Of a DNA stretch of 64,000 nt, positions 58,101-64,000 are shown piece after piece. The notes beneath the pieces were generated by a model that was given only the letters and a program-made list of their open reading frames with translations, was not told where the DNA came from and did no database searches. How positions within the stretch are numbered: the first letter of the stretch is position 1; each line of letters opens with the position of its first letter. The position numbers were made by a program, and so were the translations under genes. This DNA comes from Malurus cyaneus samueli. Its lineage: Eukaryota; Chordata; Aves; Passeriformes; Maluridae. The stretch spans positions 45,966,840 through 46,030,839 of the forward strand of contig CM019218.1 in NCBI GenBank assembly GCA_009741485.1, in the 5' to 3' direction.

Positions 58101-61100
58101 GAGGTTTAGCAGCTGATTTTCACAAGTCCTCTCTCTGCTGAGCTCAGGATCCACTTGTGGATTACTGCAGTTAATATAAATCTGTCCAACTGGGCAGCTG
58201 TGTGCTGGGTGAAAAAATTGACAAATGCTTTAGTTTTCATACCTGAAATTTTGTATTCTGTAAATGTGTGCAATAGATTTAGATGAAGCACATGTAACAA
58301 AAGTAAAACATTCAGCAAAGTAATATTCAATTGTCTCTCCTTCACAGAGAGGCATCTTCTATGCAGCTTCATAGAACACCTCTATTTCTCACACAAAATA
58401 CCAAAAAGAATATATCCTTTTACTAAGAGATATGACTTTCTAAACTGTTAGTCAGGAACTGGTTCCTCTAAAAATTAGAAATGAAAAGTACTACCAACAG
58501 AGAAACAAAAAAAAAAAAAAAAATCAAGAGAAAACCAAACAAAAAAAACCCCAAAAAACAAAAAATAAAAAATCAAAAAAAGGTCTGACAAAAGGTCTGA
58601 CACCTACATTTGACTTGCCATGCTGGATCCACTGAACATGAACAAAGCAACTCGATTGCACTGCAGCTTTTGGGCTGCACTGAGCGTATTGCGTACACAA
58701 AAAGTAGTGTCAGTGTTTTAAATTGGTTTCGGTGTGTTGTTGGGGTTATGCTTAATTATTTGCTAAGGAGAGAGTTGTAAAAATGTAAAAATCAATAAAA
58801 CCACCACCTTCAAGTGCATGGGGAACAGGTTTCTAGCCAAGGAGTTGGCAATTCCAGAATGGAAACCTCTAATAAATGTCTTTCTCACTGAAATGAAATG
58901 AGAACCATAAGTATGGATTGCAATACTTCATGACATATGAAATTGCCTGTAATCAAAAAAAGCACTTATTACATTGCCTTGCAAAGTAAGGCAATTTTTT
59001 TTTTCGTATTTTTGTTTCCCAGGTATTCTGGAGGGAAAGGAAACATCTGTGAAAAATTACTGCCAGTGTTCAGCTCCTACATTCATGTTATTTGGGGCAA
59101 AGCTAACCTTTGTTTGTCCTACTGAAAGTCTGCTGTTTATCTTGCAGCTAAGCTCATCTGCATTAGGAATCTTTAAAAAAAAAAACAGTATTTTCAAGTA
59201 CTGGGCAGAAAAAGTTGCTCATATTTAACAGCATTTTGAACAGTTTGTCTGGTACTAGGCAGAAGCATTATTTTAAATCACAAAAATAGGTAATTATGGA
59301 TCCCCTCCTGGAATTAATTTGTACATGTTGCGCTATTTTCTAGCTCAGACAAGGGATTCCACAGAGATTGGAGGAAATGAGTTCATTTGACTTGAAGTAT
59401 CTTTTCCCTCTCTCTTCACTCACCTATTATGTTGTTGTCACAATTCATCACTCCATCCCTGCAATGGCTGCAATAGAAATACACCAAGACGTAGTGAGAG
59501 CCAGGAAGACCTAAAATACTAATATTCTATTATATTCTAGAAAATATTCTATTTAGTAATGCAGTATAAGTCAACACAAAATAACTTTGTAAATGTCTGC
59601 ACAGAACATTATAACTGTGGATAAAATGTACATTGCCTTAACACATGAAGAGCATTAGTTAAAGTTCAGATTTTTGCTTTAGTTAAGTTTAGTTTGCATA
59701 AGTTAAAATGCATGGGCTGACAAAAAAAAAAAAAACAACATACAGTAATGTACCCCTATACTGCTCCCAAAAACATGTTTCCTCACATGAAACAGTTCAA
59801 AACTGCATAAATCTCAACCTAGCAAGATACTGCATGCAGAGAAGCACTGAGAAACCTAACACTGTTTGGTCCTTTCTCATTTGAGACAAAATAGTCCAGT
59901 ACTTTTTAAAAATGGTAGCAGCTCCTATTGCAACTCAATTGTCAGGGAAAACTGTAGCAGGGCTGGCTTAGTTTCAGGTCCTGGTCTTTGCTAGAGAACC
60001 ATTTGGTCTTTGCTGAGCCCATGAGCTCCAGCACTATTCTCCCATTCTTTTGCAATGGCTGAGGCATCCCCAGGACCCTTAGGGCTGGTCAGCAGATTCA
60101 CAATCAAATTCTGTATGTGCTATAGTCTCTCTGTGAACATATTCAGAGTTAGGTAAGGGCCCCAAAGCCCTGCAGAAAAAGTGCTCAAGGGCTGCACAAA
60201 AACACTTAAGCAAGAGGAAAAAGAGTACCAAAGGGAACTGAGAGAGAGGCAACTCAAATGCTGATGTAGCATCAATAACAAATTTAAAATATTTTAAAGA
60301 AATGGTTGAGAGCAACAGAGCAGAAAAATTATTGCACAGACAGACATGAGAAGAAATTTCAGTTTGAAAGTGGAAGTTGCAAAGAAGCAATTGAGAGGAA
60401 AAAGGACAGGGTGAATATAATAAAGACCATAATTGTTTCTAATGAAAATAAAGTGACAGATAAAAACACTTCAACACACATGATTTTTTTTTTCCAGTTC
60501 ATCCACACAAGTATTCCTACATAATTCCTAACGTAATACTTTGCACAAGGCAATTCAGAGGAGCTGCCAGTCTGTACCTCTACATTTGAAAACCTTTCCT
60601 CCCAATAGATCAGTATATAGCCTGATTAAAACACCTCAAGCAAAAATCATGACTAAATGGGAGACACAGATCTCTAATTCTATCTACAGTTCTAGTAGTT
60701 GCAAAGCAGTAGGTTTTAATTTTATTAACAAATATAAGCTGCCAGATCCCAAACAATTCCACTGAAATCAACAGAAAGAGGAATTCTACCTACAGTAATT
60801 TTTTTTAAATTACGTTTTTGGATAGTCACATGATCTGTATTCAGCCATATATCCACCATAGCGCTCAGCAAAATTAGCTAAATTAGATCCTTCAGGAGGA
60901 TTAGAGATTTACCAGGAGCAGCCCCTTCCTTTGACTGCCGGTGCTGTTCGGCACATGCTCTGTGAACAAAAACACCCTGGCAGGGCAGGCAGCAGTGCAC
61001 CCAGCCTTTGCACAGCCCCATGTGTGGAATGGGCTGCCTGGCACCCTCCAGGGAACCTGACCTAAGGTAAAAACAAGCTAACTTGATGAGTAAGACGTGG

Positions 61101-62755
61101 ACATAAAATAATCAGTATTTACGGACTGCTGACACAAATGAGAATGAGTTTGTATGCTATTACTAAGTGCCCCCATTGCAATAGGTGTCTGACAACACCA
61201 ATCTCTAATATTGCCTTTACAACAAACTAAAGCACTGCACTGATCTATCACAGACATGATTCGGTCTGCTCTGCTTTTAATCAACTGCTGTAACAACTGA
61301 TACAGGCAGTGAGTGCTCAGATATTACTTCTGAAAGCTTGTTATTTATAGAACTTGTTGTCCACATTATTTAACCTTCTCCAGACAGAAGTAACTGTTGA
61401 AAAGGATGCATCTGGCAACAGCAAGGATCGTTTAAAAATCTTTCTTAAATGCCATGGCTGTGATGATGCAAATGGAAGAGCAAGAGGACAAGAACAAATG
61501 CCAAATGTAAGGAACAGTAACAGAGAAGCTTATTTACCATTGGCTGCAGCTAACAGTTTTTTATGTTGTTTCTTAGTCGGTAAAAACGACATTGCTCTTT
61601 TATAATGATTCTATACTAGTGGAAGACAGATTCTTAATAAATCTTCATAAATGGATTTAGAACCTGCTAAAGGGAAGGAGAATAGCAATGAAGAGCTATG
61701 GAGAGTCAGGAAATGTTGGATCTTTTCTGGAGCTCTCAACATTAGTATGGATATAAAAAATTATTGTGGTTTTTCTCTCCGTTTTGCATTTCAATAGATT
61801 GCATTACAAAGCTCAGCAGCCTGAAAAACCTAATTTCTAAAGGATCTTTGTCAAACATATAGAAAACTGATGCAGGTTTATTCTGTATTTCATTAAAAAA
61901 TAACTACAATAAAAAGAAAACCCAACAAGCTAGCCAGAACAACTTGATAGAGCTCCTTAAAAAGTGACACAGTTTAGTTACGTGAAAACAGAGTTTTGTA
62001 TCTTACCATTTGCCTAAAGATGTCATGACATTTTCACCAGGGGGATAGTCAATTCCTTGAAAATAACATGGGCATTCACTTCTGGAGTAGAGAAAAAACG
62101 TGTAACTGATTAACCCAAACAGAAGAAAGAAAATAAAATTCCCACTGACTTAATTGCTGTTGAGATTTCAGTTGGTTGCTTTGTTGGTTTTGGTGAGGTT
62201 TTTTTGGTTAGCTGCTGGTTTTGGGGTTCTTTGGGTGTTTGGTTTTTTGTTTTTTTTTTAATGCAAGAAATTTATCTCAATACCACTACATAAAATCAAA
62301 AATATTCCAAACCAAATCAGTGGGAAAGTGGAAGTTTACGTTTTACATCTCTTACGTGCCAGAAACCAGACACCACGTAACAACTAACACTGATGATATT
62401 GAGTGTCTATATTACAGAAAAGCTGTTTTTGATCAACACAGACATCAGCTCTGCATAATTCTAAGAGACCCTGTCATGTTTACAGATGTGTGTCATCTAC
62501 AGAGCACATTTATCAGCTTTCCACTCTGACTTGCAAATGTGGTGGTCGAAAACAGTGAGTGTGACTGTCAAAATTGCAACTTTACCCACCTCTGTACACA
62601 TCGGTCAGTTTTGGTGTCCAAGTACATTCCAGAGGGACAAGCACAGCCTTCAACACAATCACTGCTGCATGTCTCTGGCACAGACAGCGCCTGGCAGGTT
62701 CTGCCACAGGTAGATACACAAGTACTGTACTCCTTTGTATCTTCACATGAAAGAG
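1107..62755 (-). CDS. OTOG: Otogelin (OTOG), partial gene: 36 internal exons, both ends outside the window
   Basis: This entry spans all exons listed below; they were joined by checking splice sites and phase at every junction. The result is 2,734 codons without a stop. Domain order is TIL, D3 (VWD, C8, linker), AbfB-like trefoil, TIL-like linker, Ser/Thr-rich mucin segment, VWC-like linker, D4 (VWD, C8, TIL), Cys-module array, VWC, CTCK start. Known of the family: otogelin is a secreted, disulfide-linked glycoprotein of the tectorial membrane, otoconial membranes and cupulae, and human OTOG variants cause recessive hearing loss (DFNB18B). The paralogue OTOGL shares the AbfB and D domains but, as I recall, lacks so long a mucin region, so OTOG is preferred. 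Gel-forming mucins such as MUC5 lack the AbfB domain. Family assignment is near certain; OTOG over OTOGL is an inference of about 0.85. Confidence 0.9.
2260..2350. repeat. T-rich low-complexity tract
   Basis: GGTTTT and TTTTTTTT runs with GG interruptions lie in the last visible intron. There is no coding signal on either strand. Confidence 0.75.
3427..3601. repeat. Two copies of the same small hairpin, 154 bases apart
   Basis: CATTGTTG-GCTGA-CAACAATG occupies 3427-3447 and CATTGTTG-GAAAT-CAACAATG occupies 3581-3601. Both are preceded by AGTA. The arms are identical in both and the loops differ. Confidence 0.7.
3839..3970 (-). repeat. CR1 LINE 3' fragment
   Basis: The stretch beginning at 3841 matches the reverse complement of the avian CR1 3' end: an AATGGCTG..GGTTGGAAG core, then GACCTCTGGAGG, the CCTGCTCAGGCAGGGT segment, and a diverged ACCATGTCCAG region. 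It is a truncated old copy in the intron between the last two exons. Confidence 0.85.
5719..5764 (-). CDS. OTOG: OTOG exon AI: start of C-terminal cystine knot
   Basis: A 46-base exon, phase 0 to 1, encoding [15 protein letters not shown], whose GCCK.C motif opens the CTCK domain once the next exon adds Cys. Donor GTAAGT. Confidence 0.9.
6613..6732 (-). CDS. OTOG: OTOG exon AH: linker to CTCK
   Basis: A 40-codon exon, phase 0 to 0, encoding [38 protein letters not shown]......V..S....CPPF....C is the typical pre-CTCK segment. The donor GTCAGT is off consensus at +3. Confidence 0.92.
6761..6785. repeat. Short tandem repeat, unit CTCAGCAA
   Basis: CTCAGCAA occurs three times in a row just upstream of exon AH in the gene's orientation, starting about 30 bases from its acceptor. 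Confidence 0.75.
7179..7283 (-). CDS. OTOG: OTOG exon AG: VWC end
   Basis: A 35-codon exon, phase 0 to 0, encoding [34 protein letters not shown]. The CCG.C..LSC motif ends a VWC module. NLS and NGT sequons are present. Donor GTGAGT. Confidence 0.92.
8090..8268 (-). CDS. OTOG: OTOG exon AF: VWC domain preceding the cystine knot
   Basis: A 179-base exon, phase 1 to 0, encoding [38 protein letters not shown] and DCAVKCKA. The C....G..L.PG......DGVCH..YC pattern is the VWC module before CTCK. Donor GTAAGA. Confidence 0.92.
8413..8441. repeat. Perfect inverted repeat, 13-base arms, 3-base loop
   Basis: Arms GAACAAACAACAG and CTGTTGTTTGTTC flank TTA. Around it, ATTAACAGT (near 8389) and ACTGTTAAT (near 8447) form a second, outer pair. 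It is intronic, about 145 bases from exon AF on the acceptor side. Confidence 0.85.
8784..8859 (-). CDS. OTOG: OTOG exon AE: VWC-like linker
   Basis: A 76-base exon, phase 0 to 1, encoding [25 protein letters not shown]. It includes an NST sequon. Acceptor ACCCTTAG, donor GTAAGT. Confidence 0.88.
9389..9429 (-). CDS. OTOG: OTOG exon AD: 41-base linker exon
   Basis: Phase 1 to 0; encodes [14 protein letters not shown]. It supplies C.C....P.C between the module array and the following VWC-like segment. Acceptor TGTTTTAG, donor GTATGA. Confidence 0.87.
9807..9905 (-). CDS. OTOG: OTOG exon AC: short Cys-rich (VWC-like) module 4
   Basis: A 99-base exon, phase 1 to 1, encoding [32 protein letters not shown]. 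Donor GTAAAA, acceptor AATTTTAG. It is the last of the 1-1 symmetric series. Confidence 0.92.
10355..10456 (-). CDS. OTOG: OTOG exon AB: short Cys-rich (VWC-like) module 3
   Basis: A 102-base exon, phase 1 to 1, encoding [19 protein letters not shown], then [14 protein letters not shown]. It carries one NTT sequon. Donor GTAAGT, acceptor CTTTCTCCAG. Confidence 0.92.
11627..11737 (-). CDS. OTOG: OTOG exon AA: short Cys-rich (VWC-like) module 2
   Basis: A 111-base exon, phase 1 to 1, encoding [19 protein letters not shown] and TCCISYIC. Ile replaces Pro in the CCP motif. The donor GTACTG is poor after position +4. Confidence 0.9.
12083..12187 (-). CDS. OTOG: OTOG exon Z: short Cys-rich (VWC-like) module 1
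   Basis: A 105-base exon, phase 1 to 1, encoding [27 protein letters not shown]. It is the first of four consecutive similar-sized modules with pattern C...C.......C........CCP.Y.C. Acceptor ATAACAG, donor GTAGGT. Confidence 0.92.
12920..13132 (-). CDS. OTOG: OTOG exon Y: VWC-type module
   Basis: A 213-base exon, phase 1 to 1, encoding [56 protein letters not shown] and TCCPQKIC. It has the C....G....G..W......C....C pattern and CCP..C end of a VWC domain, with one NCS sequon. Donor GTAAGT. Confidence 0.93.
13988..14182 (-). CDS. OTOG: OTOG exon X: TIL domain of D4
   Basis: A 195-base exon, phase 1 to 1. It encodes [44 protein letters not shown] and VCIPEEKC. It is a complete TIL module with a typical EGC.C..G core. 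The donor GTATAT is weaker than consensus. Confidence 0.93.
15239..15377 (-). CDS. OTOG: OTOG exon W: C8 domain of D4
   Basis: A 139-base exon, phase 0 to 1, encoding [36 protein letters not shown] and EWRSSDYC. This is the standard C8 second half: P..F...C..D........C..LA.YVA.C...N.C..WR...YC. Donor GTAAGT. Confidence 0.95.
16243..16463 (-). CDS. OTOG: OTOG exon V: D4 linker and C8 start
   Basis: A 221-base exon, phase 1 to 0, encoding [54 protein letters not shown] and SSCHPY. DSW.V.D followed by C..C...L....F..CHP is the D4-to-C8 transition. It has three sequons (NRT, NCS, NQT). Donor GTATGT. Confidence 0.94.
19106..19289 (-). CDS. OTOG: OTOG exon U: VWD4 core and GLCG loop
   Basis: A 184-base exon, phase 0 to 1, encoding [40 protein letters not shown] and EPRALGLCG (last Gly completed downstream). 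The GLCG turn closes VWD4. Joined to the next exon it reads GLCGFC, in place of the GLCGN.D form seen in D3. Confidence 0.93.
19665..19754 (-). CDS. OTOG: OTOG exon T: VWD4 core
   Basis: A 30-codon exon, phase 0 to 0, encoding [28 protein letters not shown]. It provides mid-VWD strands with one NLT sequon. Acceptor TTCTTCACAG, donor GTAAGT. Confidence 0.9.
20028..20043. repeat. Poly(A) tract
   Basis: A run of 16 A bases in the intron between exons S and T. Confidence 0.8.
20977..21113 (-). CDS. OTOG: OTOG exon S: start of fourth VWD domain (D4)
   Basis: A 137-base exon, phase 1 to 0, encoding [40 protein letters not shown] and ILDC. It matches the VWD opening, but GD.HY.TFDG is replaced by [10 protein letters not shown], so part of the calcium-site signature is lost. 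Donor GTAACT. Confidence 0.92.
22014..22182 (-). CDS. OTOG: OTOG exon R: Cys-rich VWC-like linker before D4
   Basis: A 169-base exon, phase 0 to 1, encoding [35 protein letters not shown] and [11 protein letters not shown]. This VWC-like pattern ending CCP.WEC sits between the mucin segment and D4 in otogelin. It has NKS and NAT sequons. Donor GTAAGT. Confidence 0.93.
22817..26574 (-). CDS. OTOG: OTOG exon Q: giant Ser/Thr-rich mucin-like exon
   Basis: A single 3,758-base exon, about 1,252 codons, phase 1 to 0. The start is set by acceptor TGATTTCAG, giving ..[14 protein letters not shown]; the end by QTCT then donor GTGAGT. The sequence is dominated by Ser, Thr, Pro and Ala and has almost no cysteine (one split at its start, one near its end). 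I count ten N-glycosylation sequons, among them NKT, NVS, NLT, NVT, NTT, NIS and NIT. Such segments in gel-forming glycoproteins are heavily O-glycosylated and extended. I see no tandem repeat unit, unlike classical MUC repeats. The exon is asymmetric in phase, so it cannot be skipped alone. Long antisense frames here are by-products of composition. Confidence 0.95.
26989..27068 (-). CDS. OTOG: OTOG exon P: TIL-like linker, second half
   Basis: An 80-base exon, phase 2 to 1, encoding [27 protein letters not shown]. The EGC.P.CP.....DE....C....DC pattern closes the linker. The last base joins the next exon to form the final Cys codon. Donor GTATGT. Confidence 0.93.
27743..27860 (-). CDS. OTOG: OTOG exon O: Cys-rich linker before the mucin segment
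   Basis: A 118-base exon, phase 1 to 2, after a 7.4 kb intron. It encodes [20 protein letters not shown], then [17 protein letters not shown]. The [15 protein letters not shown] motif is a TIL-like half-domain, conserved in otogelins and mucins just before the Ser/Thr-rich region. Donor GTGAGC. Confidence 0.94.
30095..30295 (+). repeat. Diverged internal CR1 LINE fragment
   Basis: The order of recognisable pieces follows CR1 ORF2 near its 3' end: GGTGCAGCCTCACCTTGAGT, a segment like GTGCAGGGCTGAGCACC, AGGAGAGTAATGAAGAT, and GGCTGAGGTC then GGTCTGTTCAG. It is heavily decayed with indels and lies on the plus strand, antisense to OTOG. Remote identity is judged by eye. Confidence 0.65.
31229..31250. 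repeat. (TTTG)n microsatellite
   Basis: Four to five TTTG units end in a T run, within the 7.4 kb intron. Confidence 0.75.
32507..32595. repeat. Paired poly(T) tracts
   Basis: One T run of about a dozen near 32507 and one of about 20 near 32575-32594 are separated by roughly 55 bases. They could be the poly(A) tails of minus-strand retroposed pieces or simple slippage. I see no recognisable element attached. Confidence 0.6.
35243..35521 (-). CDS. OTOG: OTOG exon N: AbfB-like beta-trefoil, main part
   Basis: A 279-base exon, phase 1 to 1, encoding [20 protein letters not shown], the strand [38 protein letters not shown] and an ending [10 protein letters not shown]. The SFE....P.YFL......L.L.KW.....F...STF..H...W..GY..FES...PG.FI pattern is the CBM42/AbfB trefoil. 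Two tandem GTAG donors are possible; only the first keeps frame with the next exon. Confidence 0.92.
37585..37752 (-). CDS. OTOG: OTOG exon M: AbfB-like beta-trefoil, first part
   Basis: A 168-base exon, phase 1 to 1, encoding [20 protein letters not shown], then [18 protein letters not shown]. This matches the Y.L.S......V.A......V......G....F.L..GL.. pattern of the first trefoil repeats in otogelin's alpha-L-arabinofuranosidase B-like domain. Donor GTAAAG. The sugar-binding role is inferred from fold family only. Confidence 0.85.
40387..40413 (-). CDS. OTOG: OTOG exon L: 27-base microexon entering the AbfB-like region
   Basis: A microexon of nine codons' length, phase 1 to 1. With its flanks it reads [16 protein letters not shown]. 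Acceptor is a T-run ending TTTAG and donor GTAAGT. The C.YFNK..G.GPY sequence resembles the start of the AbfB-like segment in otogelins. Gene finders may miss it because of its size. Skipping it would keep the frame. Confidence 0.85.
41427..41583 (-). CDS. OTOG: OTOG exon K: C8 domain, second half
   Basis: A 157-base exon, phase 0 to 1, encoding [38 protein letters not shown] and WRSPRVC. It completes C8: conserved Y...C..D.C.C..GGDC.C.C..V..YA..C...G, then W(R)SP..C. The next exon adds the Pro. Confidence 0.95.
42429..42545 (-). CDS. OTOG: OTOG exon J: C8 domain, first half
   Basis: A 39-codon exon, phase 0 to 0, encoding [38 protein letters not shown]. The C.IL....F..CH..V pattern is the C8 (PF08742) signature. 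Donor GTGAGT. Confidence 0.94.
43403..43522 (-). CDS. OTOG: OTOG exon I: VWD3 C-terminal loop (GLCGNFD)
   Basis: A 40-codon exon, phase 0 to 0, encoding [17 protein letters not shown], then a tract ending [10 protein letters not shown]. The GLCGN(F/Y)D.. motif closes a VWD domain and FGNSW leads into the C8 region. Both are canonical. Confidence 0.95.
44133..44279 (-). CDS. OTOG: OTOG exon H: VWD3 core
   Basis: A 49-codon exon, phase 0 to 0, encoding [18 protein letters not shown] and [12 protein letters not shown], typical VWD strands (F..V....G..I.WD..T.V.V). The acceptor is the first of two adjacent AGs; using the second would put a stop in frame. Confidence 0.93.
45383..45517 (-). CDS. 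OTOG: OTOG exon G: VWD3 core
   Basis: A 45-codon exon, phase 0 to 0, encoding [28 protein letters not shown] and related beta strands of the VWD fold. Donor GTAAGT, acceptor TTCTTCAG. Confidence 0.93.
45777..45915 (-). CDS. OTOG: OTOG exon F: start of third VWD domain (D3)
   Basis: A 139-base exon, phase 2 to 0. It encodes the linker end [17 protein letters not shown] and the classic VWD opening [12 protein letters not shown], then [15 protein letters not shown]. In VWD domains GD.HY.TFDG is the N-terminal signature near the calcium site, and it is intact here. Acceptor TTTTTCAG, donor GTGAGA. Confidence 0.95.
45916..50017. other. 4.1 kb intron with a GC-richer block
   Basis: Mostly AT-rich. 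From about 48.4 to 49.25 kb it becomes clearly GC-richer and more CpG-containing. A 181-codon plus-strand open frame at 47654-48199 has no family motif that I recognise and is treated as chance. Confidence 0.7.
48616..48616. other. Ambiguous base (N) beside an A-rich run
   Basis: This is the only N I noticed. It follows GGGGG and precedes a long A-rich stretch, so it probably marks a sequencing or polishing problem. It is intronic and does not touch an exon. Confidence 0.9.
50018..50125 (-). CDS. OTOG: OTOG exon E: linker before the third VWD domain
   Basis: A 108-base exon, phase 2 to 2, following a 7.9 kb intron. It encodes [18 protein letters not shown], then [18 protein letters not shown], the strongly conserved CPC.W.G.EY.PGD......C pattern before D3 in otogelins. 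Donor GTAAGT. The phase match across the long intron argues against a skipped exon. Confidence 0.93.
50762..50816. repeat. Two-copy 26-base direct tandem repeat
   Basis: The unit containing TATTCCTGCACGACAGACA occurs twice with period 26, starting at 50771 and 50797 within an AT-rich run. It looks like a recent duplication because the copies are identical across the core. Confidence 0.85.
56650..56755. repeat. A/C-rich low-complexity tract
   Basis: Runs of AAACCCC and AAACAAAC alternate without a fixed period. It lies inside the 7.9 kb intron between exons E and D. Confidence 0.8.
58051..58204 (-). CDS. OTOG: OTOG exon D: TIL domain preceding D3
   Basis: A 154-base exon, phase 1 to 2, with a polypyrimidine acceptor ending TTCACCCAG. 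It encodes [27 protein letters not shown] and [10 protein letters not shown], a second TIL module. Two N-glycosylation sequons (NCS, NLT) are present. Donor GTGAGT. Confidence 0.92.
58505..58590. repeat. A-rich low-complexity tract
   Basis: A poly(A) run of about 20 is followed by AACCAAAC-, CCCC- and AAATC-interrupted A runs. It is intronic, 300 bases above exon D. Confidence 0.8.
59424..59467 (-). CDS. OTOG: OTOG exon C: short Cys-rich linker
   Basis: A 44-base exon, phase 2 to 1, encoding [15 protein letters not shown]. The C.C..G...C pattern is the end of the E'/VWC-like stretch after TIL. Donor GTGAGT; acceptor TATTGCAG. Confidence 0.88.
62007..62081 (-). CDS. OTOG: OTOG exon B: end of TIL, start of VWC-like linker
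   Basis: A 75-base exon, phase 2 to 2. It encodes [18 protein letters not shown], the usual CPC..G..YPPG signature that follows a TIL domain in mucin/otogelin D assemblies. Donor is GTAAGA and acceptor CTCCAG. It joins the next exon to complete a cysteine codon. Confidence 0.9.
62160..62262. repeat. T/G-rich low-complexity tract
   Basis: GGTTTT, GTTGG and T-run motifs form a strand-biased tract in the intron between exons A and B, ending in a T run. It resembles the complement of the A/C-rich tract near 56.7 kb. Confidence 0.75.
62590..62755 (-). CDS. OTOG: OTOG exon A: TIL domain
   Basis: First exon visible in the window (166 bases, phase 1 to 2), with acceptor TTTGGACAG and donor GTGGGT. 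It encodes a trypsin-inhibitor-like Cys-rich domain with motifs such as [19 protein letters not shown] and [13 protein letters not shown] second GT four bases downstream would break the frame with the next exon, which fixes this donor. Earlier exons must lie above 64000. Confidence 0.9.
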
Positions 62756-64000
62756 CTGTCCAAATGAAACAAATCTCTCAAATTACAGTGCAAAGAGACG
62801 CAAGTACCTCCCAACAGTTTTCTGATAGACATCTCCATTCTTTCATTCCCAATCACATTAAATTCCACTAAAATTGCTATCTTGGCATTATGCTGTGTCA
62901 ACTACACAGATGTAAATCCACAGGAATAACAAGTGCAAAGAATCTGGGTAGTTAATCCAGATTTACATTGTGGAAAGTGAACAGCTGAAGCCCTTTTTGC
63001 TCCTAACTCTGAAAATACTTGGCTCTTGTGCATGGACTTTTGGAAATACACATCACTTTAGAAAAAACCCTTAAAAGCATTAAATAAAACAGACATTGCA
63101 CAATGCCATATTATGTTTAACATACATGTATGTATATATACATATGAATGGATCTGTCTCCTATAAAGTTGTACTAAAAAAAGTCTGAAGCTCTTGAAAT
63201 ACTAACAGATTCATGTATTTTAAATGCTTTAAGCATGAGTTTTTAAATATAACATAAGAAATCTATACTTGCTTCCAGTAAAGTAAAATAAAATCAAATG
63301 GCTTCAATGACCCATTCAAGTGTAAGGGAAAACAGCCATTCATGTCATAGTTAATACAAGCAAGCCAGTCTTCACATATACATACAGATATTCCACTTTG
63401 AGATTATTAAGATGGACCAATTCTATAAAAATACTCTTTATCATGCATTACAACATGAATAATTGCATGATGTGATGACAATTGCTATGTGTTTAGTTCT
63501 TGAAGATTCCTTAGAAAAGATTTTCAGACTTGTTAATAGAGACAAATCTACAGCAAGGGTGTCAGTTTCAGGTTGGTTTATAGGGTTTCCAATTCTATAT
63601 TTTTAATAAAATGTATGCGGGGGCACTATGTGTCCTGTTAATGTCTTTTGCATCACTAAAAATTAATATACGCTAAAGAATAAACTAAAAAATATTATCC
63701 TACTCTTTTGCTTGTGATGCTTTATTGGAGTAGATAACAGATGTCACCTTTGGCTATCTATATTCTTCTACTCATTTTAAACTAAATAGGAACTATACGA
63801 ATTCCCAACACTTGCTGCAGCACTTCATGTATTTCAGTGTCACTGAGAGAGAATAAGTTAAGAGATTGTCAGACAGCAGAAATTGACAATAATCCAACTA
63901 AAACTGCTAAATACCATCATTCTTAATCTTGTTCGTTTAAAGAATTAGATAAATCTAGCATCTACAAAGAAAAGAAATCTATTCATGCAGTTCATTAATA
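62756..64000. other. Intron above the first visible exon
   Basis: AT-rich, with a TA/CA run near 63120-63146. I found no Cys-rich minus-strand frame with splice sites, so the preceding exon must lie outside the window. Confidence 0.7.

Larger units (their letters stand above)
58205..62006. other. Introns between exons B, C and D
   Basis: AT-rich, with an A-rich tract near 58.5 kb and a small GC-richer patch near 60.92-61.06 kb that has no open frame with splice sites. Nothing else is supported. Confidence 0.7.

Noticed and set aside
60920..61060. GC-richer patch as a missing exon
   Set aside because: The minus-strand translation lacks the Cys pattern expected, and exons B, C and D already join in phase without it.
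1107..62755. OTOGL, MUC5-type mucin, MUC6 or VWF as the gene identity
   Set aside because: MUC5-type mucins, MUC6 and VWF lack the AbfB-like trefoil. OTOGL has the trefoil but, as I recall, not such a long Ser/Thr-rich exon before D4. A search against both paralogues would settle it.

Overview
The window looks like avian nuclear DNA. It is AT-rich with compact introns and few repeats, and both interspersed repeats I recognise are CR1 LINE fragments, the typical avian family. I cannot name the species. I see no bacterial genes, operons, CRISPR arrays, tRNA or rRNA.

Almost the whole window is one multi-exon gene on the minus strand, read from high to low coordinates. I located 36 coding exons between 62755 and 1107. 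Each is bounded by AG/GT splice sites and all 35 junctions keep the reading frame. Together they give 8,204 coding bases, or 2,734 codons, with no internal stop. The product belongs to the otogelin/gel-forming mucin/VWF superfamily and is best called otogelin (OTOG). The decisive features are an AbfB-like (CBM42-type) beta-trefoil after the third D assembly and a giant Ser/Thr-rich exon between that trefoil and the fourth D domain. Otogelin is a secreted glycoprotein of the acellular gels of the inner ear: tectorial membrane, otoconial membranes and cupulae.

Layout in transcription order: 62755-58051, TIL/Cys-rich linker closing the second D assembly; 50125-41427, D3 assembly (VWD, C8-type and linker); 40413-35243, AbfB-like trefoil including a 27-base microexon; 27860-26989, TIL-like linker; 26574-22817, one 3,758-base mucin-like exon with almost no cysteine; 22182-13988, VWC-like linker, D4, C8 and TIL; 13132-8784, a run of small Cys-rich (VWC-like) exons, six of which are phase 1-1; 8268-1107, VWC-like linker and the start of the C-terminal cystine knot (CTCK).

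The gene is cut at both ends. The signal peptide, D1 and most of D2 lie above 64000. The last CTCK exon or exons, stop codon and 3' UTR lie below position 1. The introns hold CR1 fragments, A/C-rich and T/G-rich low-complexity tracts, short hairpins and one GC-richer block, but no second gene that I can support. I found no unknown system here. The most notable features are the very long frame-locked mucin exon, the phase-matched array of small Cys modules, and the degenerate calcium-loop motif in D4.
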